DNA of 33,610 nucleotides from positions 1 to 33,610 of the forward strand of contig JAAZJT010000148.1 of NCBI GenBank assembly GCA_012800215.1. The letters run 5' to 3'. The translations under genes and the position numbers were made by a program. This DNA comes from Bacillota bacterium (GTDB taxonomy: Bacteria; Bacillota; Dethiobacteria; Dethiobacterales; Dethiobacteraceae). Positions within the stretch are counted from its first letter, which is position 1; each line of letters begins with the position of its first letter. Below the pieces are notes generated by a model. That model was not told where the DNA came from, searched no databases, and saw only the letters and a program-made list of their open reading frames with translations. Shown piece after piece: positions 1-7,246 of this stretch.

Positions 1-138
1 CTTATCCAGAGTGGTGGAGGGACTGGCCCTGTGAAACCCGGCAACCGGACAGCTGTTACGGTGCTAATTCCAGCAGATATAATTCTGGAAGATGAGAGTC
101 GTGCTTGCGATATCTCTTTCTTTCGGAAAGAGTTTTTT
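1..138 (+). ncRNA. SAM-I (S-box) riboswitch, 5' edge cut by window
   Basis: The S-box core is readable: GAGGGACTGGCCC near 18-30, GAAACCCGGCAACC near 33-46 and GGTGCTAATTCC near 60-71. Helix P1 pairs CTTATC (1-6) with GATGAG (91-96). It probably extends two bases further, because the 3' side reads GATGAGAG, so the 5' end lies just outside the window. GAGA and TCG (94-100) can pair with CGA and TCTC (108-117) as an antiterminator that competes with the terminator at 114-138. In this family SAM binding stabilises P1 and favours termination. The operon at 190-2567 is therefore expected to be on when SAM is low. Confidence 0.95.
114..138 (+). terminator. Intrinsic terminator of the SAM riboswitch
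   Basis: CTCTTTC (114-120) and GAAAGAG (126-132) form a 7-bp stem with a 5-base loop, followed by TTTTTT (133-138). This is the off-state hairpin of the S-box expression platform. Confidence 0.9.
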
Positions 139-189
139 ATTTACTTAAAAGGTTTATGTTTGCAGAAATCAGATTAGGGAGGATGAGCA

Positions 190-1404
190 ATGTCACAATT
201 GCGCAGCATTAAAGAAATTAACGAAAAGATTAGTAAAGGGCAAGCTGTGGTAGCTACGGCGGAAGAAGTTTTATCCATTGTGGCTGAGCAGGGAGTAGAA
301 GAAGCTGCCCGCCGGGTTGATGTTGTTACCACAGGTACCTTTGGGCCCATGTGCTCTAGCGGAGCTTTTCTTAATTTGGGGCATACAACACCGCGGATGC
401 GTATGACAAAGGTTTATCTTAACGGAGTAAATGCTTATGCCGGTATCGCTGCTGTTGATGTTTACTTAGGGGCGACGGAGATTCCTGAAACAGATCCGGC
501 TAATACAAATTTCCCTGGAGATTTTAATTATGGCGGTGCCCATGTTATAGAAGACCTGGTGGCGGGTAAGAAAGTCCGTTTGGAGGCCCTTTCCTACGGT
601 ACTAACTGTTACCCACGCAGGAAGCTGGAGACATATATTACACTTGACGATATTAATGAAGCTTATCTTTTTAACCCACGTAACTGTTACCAAAATTATA
701 ATGTGGCTGTTAATTTGTCGGAACGTACAATTTATACCTATATGGGCATTTTAAAGCCGGAACTGGGTAATGCCACTTATTCCAGTGCCGGACAATTATC
801 ACCGCTTTTAAATGATCCTTACTACAGAACAATTGGAGTGGGGACAAAAATATTTTTAGGCGGAGGCATCGGTTATGTGGCCTGGCAGGGTACACAGCAT
901 AATCCATGTGTGCAGCGCAGTGCCAATGGCGTTCCCCGGGAAGGAGCGGGAACTTTGGCGCTGATAGGCGATTTGAAACAAATGAAGGCAAAATATTTGC
1001 GGGGAGTTAGCTTTTTGGGTTATGGTGTATCTATGCAGGTGGGAGTAGGTATACCGATTCCGATTTTAGATGTAGAGACAATGCGCTACGCCACTGTAAA
1101 GGATGAAGATATTGTGGCGCAGGTTGTTGATTATGGGGAAGCTTATCCGCAAGGCAGTGGCGGCAGCCTGGGAGAGGTGACTTACGCGGAATTAAAATCA
1201 GGTAAGATAATTGTTCAGGGCAGGGAAGTACCCACAGCGCCCCTTTCCAGTTATCCGAAAGCTTTAGAAATTGCACAGCTGCTTAAGCACTGGATTGAAA
1301 AAGGTGAGTTTACTCTCGCAGAGCCGGTAGCAACTTTGCCGTCTGCTGATTCCTCTATTAAAATGCATAAATTAACAGAAAAAGGGGGCAACACTAATGA
1401 TTAA
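190..1404 (+). CDS. Homocysteine biosynthesis protein, DUF39 (COG1900) family
   Basis: This 404-residue soluble protein belongs to the DUF39/COG1900 family. In methanogens this family, together with a NIL-ferredoxin protein, is needed to make homocysteine from aspartate semialdehyde and sulfide without the usual acyl-homoserine route. Visible features are the GTFGPMCSSG segment with Cys55, SYGTNCYPRRK with Cys140, and Cys166; these Cys are candidates for carrying sulfur. A glycine-rich region (IFLGGGIGYVAWQGTQHNP) follows near residues 220-240. The start is ATG 190 behind GGGAGGATGAGCA. The next gene starts 8 bases before this one ends, so the two are probably translationally coupled. The SAM riboswitch in front independently supports a role in methionine/SAM synthesis. 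The exact chemistry remains inferred from homologues. Confidence 0.92.
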   Translation: MSQLRSIKEINEKISKGQAVVATAEEVLSIVAEQGVEEAARRVDVVTTGTFGPMCSSGAFLNLGHTTPRMRMTKVYLNGVNAYAGIAAVDVYLGATEIPETDPANTNFPGDFNYGGAHVIEDLVAGKKVRLEALSYGTNCYPRRKLETYITLDDINEAYLFNPRNCYQNYNVAVNLSERTIYTYMGILKPELGNATYSSAGQLSPLLNDPYYRTIGVGTKIFLGGGIGYVAWQGTQHNPCVQRSANGVPREGAGTLALIGDLKQMKAKYLRGVSFLGYGVSMQVGVGIPIPILDVETMRYATVKDEDIVAQVVDYGEAYPQGSGGSLGEVTYAELKSGKIIVQGREVPTAPLSSYPKALEIAQLLKHWIEKGEFTLAEPVATLPSADSSIKMHKLTEKGGNTND

Positions 1405-1816
1405 AAGCAAAGTAGTGCTGCGTTTTCCTGCTTCAGTGGTGGAACAGCCCTTCATTTATACCTTGATTAAGGAATATAACATCATTGCTAATATACTTAA
1501 AGCTAATATCAACCCGCGTAAAGAAGGCAATATGGTTGTGGAACTTAAAGCTGCAGAGAGCGATTTCAAAGCAGGTATAGAATTTTTACAGGAGCGCGGT
1601 GTAATGGTGCTGCCTTTGGAGCGGCAGATTGTCTGGTGGGAAGACCGCTGTACGCAGTGTGGTTTCTGTACAGCAATCTGCCCGACTGACGCCTTATGGA
1701 TGGAAAGGCCGAAAATGACGGTATCGTTTTGCAGTGAAAAGTGTATTGTCTGTGAACAATGCCTGAAGGCTTGTCCTGCCCGCGCTATGGAAGCACTATA
1801 TCAGGCTGAGGAGTAG
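1397..1816 (+). CDS. NIL domain / 4Fe-4S ferredoxin protein, homocysteine biosynthesis partner
   Basis: This 139-residue protein has an N-terminal NIL domain (about residues 3-75), a fold often found in methionine-related proteins. A two-cluster ferredoxin domain follows. The cluster ligands are Cys85, 88, 91, 95 (CTQCGFCTAICP) and Cys116, 119, 122, 126 (CIVCEQCLKACP), both complete. In methanogens the homologue acts with the DUF39 protein, probably supplying electrons or handling sulfur during homocysteine formation. The start ATG 1397 lies inside the end of the DUF39 gene and is preceded by GGGGGC at a normal spacing. UPF0280 follows 7 bases downstream, so the three genes form one operon. 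Confidence 0.92.
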   Translation: MIKSKVVLRFPASVVEQPFIYTLIKEYNIIANILKANINPRKEGNMVVELKAAESDFKAGIEFLQERGVMVLPLERQIVWWEDRCTQCGFCTAICPTDALWMERPKMTVSFCSEKCIVCEQCLKACPARAMEALYQAEE

Positions 1817-1823
1817 GTAAAAC

Positions 1824-2567
1824 ATGCCGGATCATTCGCGCCGTCACTATAGAAAGTGTATGCAGCCTGCAGGTTTTGTCAGCTTTAATTGCAAAATTAA
1901 GGAGACAGATTTACAAATTGCAGTGGATGAAAAAAGTTACTACCCGCAGCTTGAGGCATTAGTTGAAAAACGTATTCTGGCTTACCGTTTGCAATTGGAA
2001 CAATATATTGTTCAGGATCCCCTTTTTGCTGAGACTTTACAGCCACATTTAGTACCACTGCAGGCACCGCTTATAGTGTTGGCCATGACACGGGCAGCAA
2101 ACCAGGCTGAAGTGGGGCCAATGGCCGCAGTGGCGGGAGCAGTGGCAGAATTTGTGGGGCGTGATTTATTAGCTGCTGTGGATGAAGTGATAGTAGAGAA
2201 CGGAGGAGATATTTTTCTCGCGGTGAAGAAAAAAACTAAAGTTGCCGTTTACGCGGGAAATTCACCTTTAAGCAACCGTTTGGCCATAGAAGTGCCGCCG
2301 CAAAAAAACGGCTTTGGTATTTGTACCTCGTCGGGAACAGTGGGGCCATCATTTAGTTTTGGTCGTGCCGATGCAGCTGTTATTGTTTCTTCCTCTGCAG
2401 TGTTGGCAGATGCTGTAGCTACGGCTGCAGCAAATCGTGTGCAGACAAGTGAGGATTTGCAAAATGCGCTGCAATTTGCCCGTCAAGTCCCCGGAGTTTC
2501 CGGCATCTTGCTGATTAAAGATGATAAACTTGCTGCCTGGGGGCAGCTTAAGCTTGTTTCCCTTTAA
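1824..2567 (+). CDS. UPF0280 (COG2122) ApbE-like protein
   Basis: This 247-residue protein is of the UPF0280 family, which shares an ApbE-like fold. Conserved pieces are GPMAAVAGAVAE (99-110), the ENGGDIFL motif (125-132) and GICTSSGTVGPSFSFGRADA (165-184). The family co-occurs with DUF39 and NIL-ferredoxin genes and has been linked genetically to homocysteine synthesis. The position here, third in a SAM-riboswitch operon, agrees with that. ApbE proteins transfer flavin, but whether this one handles a flavin or acts as a scaffold cannot be told from sequence. The start is ATG 1824, with GAGGAG about 12 bases upstream. Confidence 0.9.
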   Translation: MPDHSRRHYRKCMQPAGFVSFNCKIKETDLQIAVDEKSYYPQLEALVEKRILAYRLQLEQYIVQDPLFAETLQPHLVPLQAPLIVLAMTRAANQAEVGPMAAVAGAVAEFVGRDLLAAVDEVIVENGGDIFLAVKKKTKVAVYAGNSPLSNRLAIEVPPQKNGFGICTSSGTVGPSFSFGRADAAVIVSSSAVLADAVATAAANRVQTSEDLQNALQFARQVPGVSGILLIKDDKLAAWGQLKLVSL

Positions 2568-2610
2568 CTTATTTGCGGTAAAACAGCAGTAAAATGGTAA
2601 CCATTAATTC

Positions 2611-2639
2611 TTGATTTTATAGCTTTTTTAGACTATAAT
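2611..2639 (+). promoter_or_regulatory. Sigma-A type promoter for tRNA-Thr
   Basis: TTGATT (2611-2616), a 17-base spacer and TATAAT (2634-2639) lie 12 bases ahead of the mature tRNA 5' end. The element is placed as expected for a tRNA promoter. Confidence 0.8.
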
Positions 2640-2650
2640 ACTTAATGCAC

Positions 2651-2726
2651 GCCGGCATAGCTCAATCGGTAGAGCAGCTGAATCGTAATCAGCATGTTGG
2701 GGGTTCAAGTCCTCTTGCCGGCTCCA
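2651..2726 (+). tRNA. tRNA-Thr (anticodon CGT)
   Basis: This is a full 76-base cloverleaf with CCA encoded. The acceptor stem GCCGGCA pairs with TGCCGGC. The D arm is GCTC/GAGC, and the anticodon stem is GCTGA/TCAGC with loop ATCGTAA, giving anticodon CGT, which reads ACG. The variable loop is ATGTT, and the T loop TTCAAGT sits on a GGGGG/CCTCT stem. The discriminator base is T. It stands alone, with its own promoter and a terminator-like hairpin after it. Confidence 0.96.
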
Positions 2727-2747
2727 ACTAAAAAATACCATGTTTAA

Positions 2748-2776
2748 AGGGCTCACAGCGATTTGCTGTGAGCCCT
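2748..2776 (+). terminator. Strong hairpin after tRNA-Thr
   Basis: AGGGCTCACAGC and GCTGTGAGCCCT form a perfect 12-bp stem with a GATTT loop. Only a weak T run follows (GATTTATTA), so termination is likely but not typical. It may also trim or protect the tRNA precursor. Confidence 0.7.
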
Positions 2777-3068
2777 GATTTATTATCTGTATGCACTAGG
2801 AGATAAAATTACTAAAGATATAAAATTATTAATAAAAAATTAATTTGGTAGAACATTCTATAGTATTTTATTAATTTTCACTAGACAAATATGCATACGT
2901 ATGCTAATATTGTAATAGTTAAGACATTACTTACATGTATATACAAGTACATGATAAGTGAAACGCTTAAAATTGGCAAAACTGAATACGTTAAATATTC
3001 TGATGAATAGGGAAATATAGAATTGGTTACAATGAATAGCAGGAATATTAAAGGAGGGGAACATAAAG
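2777..3068. other. AT-rich gene-poor stretch
   Basis: These 292 bases are strongly AT-rich and hold no convincing gene. A reverse-strand open frame across 2881-3075 is hydrophobic and low-complexity, with no ribosome binding site, and is discounted. Near the right end GGTTACAATG could be part of a promoter for the small gene at 3069, but no good -35 box is seen. Otherwise nothing recognisable is present. Confidence 0.5.
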
Positions 3069-3209
3069 ATGGCAAGTTATGCTTACAATCTTAATGCAGT
3101 ACGTGAAAGCTTGCTGCGGGAGTACATGGCAGCATCAGGAGAAAATAAAGTTGAACTTCTGACTAAAATCATGGAAATTGATGAAGAAATTGAAAGTGCG
3201 AATAAGTAA
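3069..3209 (+). CDS. Small hypothetical protein, 46 residues
   Basis: A 46-residue frame starts at ATG 3069 behind a strong ribosome binding site (AAAGGAGGGG, about 3051-3060) and ends just before a good terminator. The product begins MASYAYNLNAVRESLLREYM and is acidic, charged and likely two short helices (about 9-21 and 27-44). The length and helical-hairpin look recall Spo0E-like phosphatases, but the SQELD signature of that family is absent, so I do not assign it. It appears to be a single-gene unit. The function is unknown. Confidence 0.7.
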   Translation: MASYAYNLNAVRESLLREYMAASGENKVELLTKIMEIDEEIESANK

Positions 3210-3221
3210 TTAAATTAATGA

Positions 3222-3248
3222 GGCTGGCCTTTTATGCCAGCCCTTTTT
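3222..3248 (+). terminator. Intrinsic terminator after the 46-residue gene
   Basis: GGCTGGC (3222-3228) and GCCAGCC (3236-3242) form the stem, followed by CTTTTT. The T run overlaps the stop codon end of the reverse-strand gene, so the hairpin may serve both strands. Confidence 0.85.
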
Positions 3249-3915
3249 AAGATAAAGTTACTGTTTCTCCCGGTGCCAGAATAATACAGTGGCTGGGAGT
3301 GTTTTTTGTTACCTTTTCTGCAAACTCATGCGGGTCTGCTTTGATGAGTGGCCAGGTATTATAATGAAAAGGTATAATTGTTTTAGCATTTATTAGTTTT
3401 GCTGCATAGACAGCATCATCAATATCCATAGTGTAATAGCCGCCGATAGGCAGTAAGAGCAGATCAATTTTTTCGATAGCGCCATACAGTTTTAAATCGC
3501 CAAAGAGACTGGTATCCCCTGTGAAATACAGAGTAAAACCATCTAAGTCTACTATAAAACCACATGCTTCGCTGCCAATACCGGCATGATGTAGAGCTTT
3601 TGTTGTGCGGACAAAGCCAAAGTCAAAATAATGTTTTACGCCAATATTCATGGCATGTTCCTTAACTTGATGTTTCTTACATTCTGCTGCCAGGTCCATT
3701 GTTGTGATAATGGTGGCACCGGTTCGCTTTGCAATATCAAGGGCATCGCCGAGGTGATCGTAATGCCCGTGAGAGACAAGAATATAATCGGGCTGAAGTT
3801 CATCTGCGGACACGGCTGCTTGAGGGTTGTCAGTAAGGAAGGGATCAAAAAGTAACTTTTGCCCATTATGTTCCACTTGAAAACAGGCGTGACCGAAAAA
3901 ACTTATTTTCGGCAT
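3247..3915 (-). CDS. UPF0173 metal-dependent hydrolase (metallo-beta-lactamase fold)
   Basis: This is a 222-residue protein of the UPF0173 / YtkL-type family. The metal-binding motif SHGHYDH (His49, His51, Asp53, His54) is intact, with later ligands in FTGDTSLFGD and IPFHYNTWPL. The N-terminal strand KISFFGHACFQVE is typical of the family. The length matches the usual 225-230 residues. On the reverse strand, AGGAGGATTTTAC precedes the start. The gene is monocistronic and converges on the small gene to its left. The family has a hydrolase fold, but its substrate is not established. Confidence 0.9.
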   Translation of the reverse strand: MPKISFFGHACFQVEHNGQKLLFDPFLTDNPQAAVSADELQPDYILVSHGHYDHLGDALDIAKRTGATIITTMDLAAECKKHQVKEHAMNIGVKHYFDFGFVRTTKALHHAGIGSEACGFIVDLDGFTLYFTGDTSLFGDLKLYGAIEKIDLLLLPIGGYYTMDIDDAVYAAKLINAKTIIPFHYNTWPLIKADPHEFAEKVTKNTPSHCIILAPGETVTLS

Positions 3916-4094
3916 GTAAAATCCTCCTAATTACTAATATTACCCATATTATACTATATCTTACGTGCATTTAAAAGTTAGCGGCGGTGACAGTATAAGC
4001 ATGGGTTATATAGTTTTTTTAAGATTATGTTTATCGACATAAAGCGCTCTGTGAAGTAAACTATAAATAATGAGAGCATAAGGAGGAATGATCA

Positions 4095-4949
4095 ATGCAG
4101 CAATTTGATGTGGCAATTATTGGCTGTGGTCCGGCTGGGTTATCGGCGGCTATAAATGTAAAGGCACAAAACCGTACAGTATTATTGGTAGGACCAAAAA
4201 TTTGTAGCCTTTCTTTACATAAAGCACATCAGGTTAATAATTACTTAGGATTTTATGGACTTTCAGGGGAGGAGCTGCGTCAGCAGTTTCTGAAACATAT
4301 TGAAGCAGCGGGAATTGAAATTACAAACATTACCGTTTCCGGTATTTACCCAATGGGAAAGGTTTTTCAGCTGCAAATCCGTGATGATTTTGTAGAAGCA
4401 AAGGCAATTATCCTTACAACCGGTGTTACCGCAAGTAAAGTCTTGCCGGGAGAAGATTCCTTTCTGGGCAAAGGAGTTTCTTACTGTGCTGCATGTGATG
4501 CCATGTTTTATCGGGATAAAACAATTGTGGTCAGCAGTGATTCGGCAGAGCATGAAGATGAAGTCAGATTATTAACGGAAGTTGCGGCGAAAGTTTACTA
4601 CTTGCCGCAGTATGAAGTAAAAATGAACTTGCCTGACAATGTGGAGGTACTGGATAGTAAGATTAAGAAGTTAAAAGGTTCAGACCGCCTTGAAGTTGTG
4701 GAGCTGCAAAATGGGCAGGAATTAACAGTGGATGGTGTTTTCCTCCTGAAAGAACAATTGCCGCCAACACAGATTGTTCCCGGACTGCAGCTGGAAGACA
4801 AACATATAAAGGTTGATGAAAAAATGGCGACCAATATACCTGGTGTCTTTGCCGCCGGTGATGTAACAGGAAGACCATATCAGGTGGCTAAAGCGGTGGG
4901 ACAAGGGCAAATTGCCGCTTTTAGTGCTGTAGCTTGGGTGCAGAATTAG
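4095..4949 (+). CDS. Thioredoxin-reductase-like flavoprotein lacking NADPH motifs
   Basis: This 284-residue FAD protein has the TrxR layout. The FAD-binding GCGPAGLSAA lies at 10-19, a redox CAAC at 131-134 is followed by DAMFYR, and the C-terminal FAD motif GVFAAGDVTGRPYQVAKAVGQG is present. The NADPH-binding GGGDSA/HRRxxxR pair of normal TrxR is missing. The first site reads VVSSDSAEHEDE (145-156) and the second reads YYLPQYE. The protein is also shorter than the usual 305-315 residues. Clostridial ferredoxin-dependent flavin thioredoxin reductases lose the same motifs, so ferredoxin or another non-NADPH donor is a reasonable inference. The start ATG 4095 has AAGGAGGAATGATCA in front. The MoxR gene begins 51 bases after its stop, so co-transcription is possible. 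Confidence 0.85.
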   Translation: MQQFDVAIIGCGPAGLSAAINVKAQNRTVLLVGPKICSLSLHKAHQVNNYLGFYGLSGEELRQQFLKHIEAAGIEITNITVSGIYPMGKVFQLQIRDDFVEAKAIILTTGVTASKVLPGEDSFLGKGVSYCAACDAMFYRDKTIVVSSDSAEHEDEVRLLTEVAAKVYYLPQYEVKMNLPDNVEVLDSKIKKLKGSDRLEVVELQNGQELTVDGVFLLKEQLPPTQIVPGLQLEDKHIKVDEKMATNIPGVFAAGDVTGRPYQVAKAVGQGQIAAFSAVAWVQN

Positions 4950-5000
4950 AGCCATGGAAACAGTAGGGGAATTTTATTAGCAAGGGGAAGGGTGAATTGA

Positions 5001-5891
5001 GTGGAGTTGACTGTGGCAGATTTGCGTAAAGCCTTTTTGCAGGCAGGTTACATTACCAACGAAGAAGTGCTGCTGACAGTTTTTTTGGCCCTGCAGTTAG
5101 AAAAACCTCTTTTAGTTGAAGGTGAACCAGGCGTAGGAAAAACAGAACTGGCAAAAGTATTGGCCACTGCTTTTCAGACGGAACTTATTCGCCTGCAATG
5201 TTATGAAGGTTTGGATGAAAATAAAGCTCTTTATGAGTGGAATTATCAAAGGCAGCTTCTGAAAATTCAAATGTCTAAAGATTTATCCGGCAGCAAAGAG
5301 TTGGAGGATGATTTGTTTTCTCCTGCCTATCTTTTGCAGCGGCCTTTATTGAAAGCTATTCAATCTCAGCAAAAAGTGGTACTTTTGATTGATGAAGTCG
5401 ATAAAACTGATGAAGAATTTGAAGCTTTTTTATTTGAAGTGTTATCTGACTTTCAAGTTTCTATCCCTGAATTGGGTACAATTAAATCTTTACAAATCCC
5501 CATTGTTATTTTAACCAGTAATAATGAGCGTGAATTATCAGATGGATTAAAACGACGTTGTGTTTATCTTTATTTAGATTACCCGCCGGTGGAGCAGGAG
5601 GTTAAAATGATCCAGGCTCGTCTGCCTGATGTAGGTGAAAAGTTGGCGCACGAAGTTGCTCGGGCCATTTCTTTAATTAGGCAGGAACAGGAAATCAGAA
5701 AAAAACCTTCAATAGCTGAAACGCTTGACTGGGTCAGGGCATTAATGGCCTTGGGGAAAGACCGCCTTGATGCGTCGTTAATTGATCAAACACTAAACTT
5801 TATTCTTAAAACCAAAACAGACCAAGATGTTTTTCAAAGAAAGGTTGGTGCTTCCCGCTTACTTGCAGCTGCACGGGCGGAAAAGCCATGA
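5001..5891 (+). CDS. MoxR-type AAA+ ATPase
   Basis: This 296-residue AAA+ protein is of the MoxR class. Walker A GEPGVGKT is at 41-48, Walker B VVLLIDE at 126-132, sensor-1 TSN at 172-174, and RR at 185-186 is a probable arginine finger. MoxR ATPases work with a VWA partner to remodel or metallate target enzymes (CoxD/CoxE, NorQ/NorD, CbbQ/CbbO). The partner is the next gene, which overlaps by 4 bases. The start is GTG 5001 with GGGTGA upstream. The third gene of the group is CooC, pointing to CO dehydrogenase as the target. That target is an inference, because no catalytic subunit lies in the window. Confidence 0.9.
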   Translation: MELTVADLRKAFLQAGYITNEEVLLTVFLALQLEKPLLVEGEPGVGKTELAKVLATAFQTELIRLQCYEGLDENKALYEWNYQRQLLKIQMSKDLSGSKELEDDLFSPAYLLQRPLLKAIQSQQKVVLLIDEVDKTDEEFEAFLFEVLSDFQVSIPELGTIKSLQIPIVILTSNNERELSDGLKRRCVYLYLDYPPVEQEVKMIQARLPDVGEKLAHEVARAISLIRQEQEIRKKPSIAETLDWVRALMALGKDRLDASLIDQTLNFILKTKTDQDVFQRKVGASRLLAAARAEKP

Positions 5892-7222
5892 AAAACTATT
5901 TGGAAATAAATATTGTTAGATTTATACAGCTTTTACGCCATGCAGGTTTGCGTATTGGCAGTGGCGAAGTAATGGATGCTCTGCGGGCATTAACCTTCAT
6001 TGATTTAAGGAAGCGTGATGATGTGCGTATTGCACTGCAGGCTACTTTAGTAAAACATCCCGAAGAACAGCAAGTTTTTACAAAAGCTTTTGACATTTTT
6101 TTTGCTTCTCCACAGTCTCGCCAGGAATTACAAAAGCAATACCAGCAAAAAGAAGAAAATAAGAAACAGCAGCTGGAGCAGGCAGCCAAGGAATTAACTT
6201 TTCAGGGTAAACCTTTAGAATTGTCGGCACGAGAAAAAATGATATATGCCAATATTCCTGAAGCAGATCGCCAGCGCCTGCTGTCATATATTCGCAAAAC
6301 GGCTACTGGGATTAATGTTGAGGGGCACTTTCAGCCGGTTTTGGAAAGTGTCATCAGAGGTTCCCTTGCTTACTGGCGCCGTAGTTTGCGTAATGAACTG
6401 GACCTTACATTGACACCGCCTACAGAAGACGAAGAATTAAATGCTTTTTTAGCTGAGATAGGAAATACAGATTATGGCCGTACTGATTCCCTACTGGCTG
6501 AAGATATGCAGAATATACCAGATAAAGATTTGCCGCGCGCACGGGTATTAATACGCAAGTTGGCGCGGCAGATGGTGGCAAGGATTGCCCGCCGCTACCG
6601 CCAAAGCCGCAAACAAAAAAAATTGGATTTACGTAAAAGTATTAGGCATAATCTGCGCTATGGCGGTTCAATGTTTACTTTACGTTATCGCAGCCGCCGG
6701 GTGCAAAAACCAAAAATATTATTACTCTGTGATGTCTCCGGGTCTATGGCACGATATGCCAGTTTTGTGCTACAATTCATTTATGGTATTCATGATGTTG
6801 TTGCCGATATTGAGAGTTTTGTTTTCGCAGAAGGGATAGAACGTGTAACAGCTTATTTTCAGGGCAATATTGATTTCACGGAAACTATGCTCACAGTGAT
6901 GAATAATTCACAAGAATGGGGGCGTGGTACCAATTTAGGCGCAGCTTTACAAGCTTTACAGCAGGACTTTGAGCGACTCTTGACTAATCAAACTTATCTC
7001 TTAGTTGTTAGCGATACAAAAACACTCCATGTAGCTGATGCAGTGCAGGAGTTAACACAGATAAAAAGAGTGGTAAAAGATATAATCTGGCTGAACACAT
7101 TGCCGGCTTCCAGTTGGGAGACCACCGTTTCTGTAGAGTCGTTCAGAAAAATAGTACGCATGTATCCCTGTAATACTTTATCTGATTTGGAACAGGTAAT
7201 GCGTGAAAAAATAATTGCCTAG
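5888..7222 (+). CDS. VWA domain protein, CoxE-like
   Basis: This 444-residue protein has a helical, charged N-terminal half and a C-terminal von Willebrand A domain from about residue 275. The metal-dependent adhesion site is intact: CDVSGSM gives Asp282, Ser284 and Ser286, and GRGTNLG provides the following Thr348. It matches the CoxE-like family that pairs with MoxR ATPases. A Lys/Gln-rich helix around 82-105 and an Arg-rich stretch around 215-275 could be binding surfaces. There is no signal peptide, so it is cytoplasmic. The start ATG overlaps the stop of the MoxR gene, indicating coupled translation. Confidence 0.88.
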   Translation: MKNYLEINIVRFIQLLRHAGLRIGSGEVMDALRALTFIDLRKRDDVRIALQATLVKHPEEQQVFTKAFDIFFASPQSRQELQKQYQQKEENKKQQLEQAAKELTFQGKPLELSAREKMIYANIPEADRQRLLSYIRKTATGINVEGHFQPVLESVIRGSLAYWRRSLRNELDLTLTPPTEDEELNAFLAEIGNTDYGRTDSLLAEDMQNIPDKDLPRARVLIRKLARQMVARIARRYRQSRKQKKLDLRKSIRHNLRYGGSMFTLRYRSRRVQKPKILLLCDVSGSMARYASFVLQFIYGIHDVVADIESFVFAEGIERVTAYFQGNIDFTETMLTVMNNSQEWGRGTNLGAALQALQQDFERLLTNQTYLLVVSDTKTLHVADAVQELTQIKRVVKDIIWLNTLPASSWETTVSVESFRKIVRMYPCNTLSDLEQVMREKIIA

Positions 7223-7246
7223 ATTAGAGCACAGGAGGGATTTAAT

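Noticed and set aside
2881-3075. Reverse-strand 64-codon open frame
   Set aside because: It has AT-rich, low-complexity hydrophobic content, no ribosome site, and overlaps the ribosome site and start of the better small gene at 3069.
3069-3209. Spo0E-like phosphatase
   Set aside because: The size is similar, but the SQELD signature is missing.
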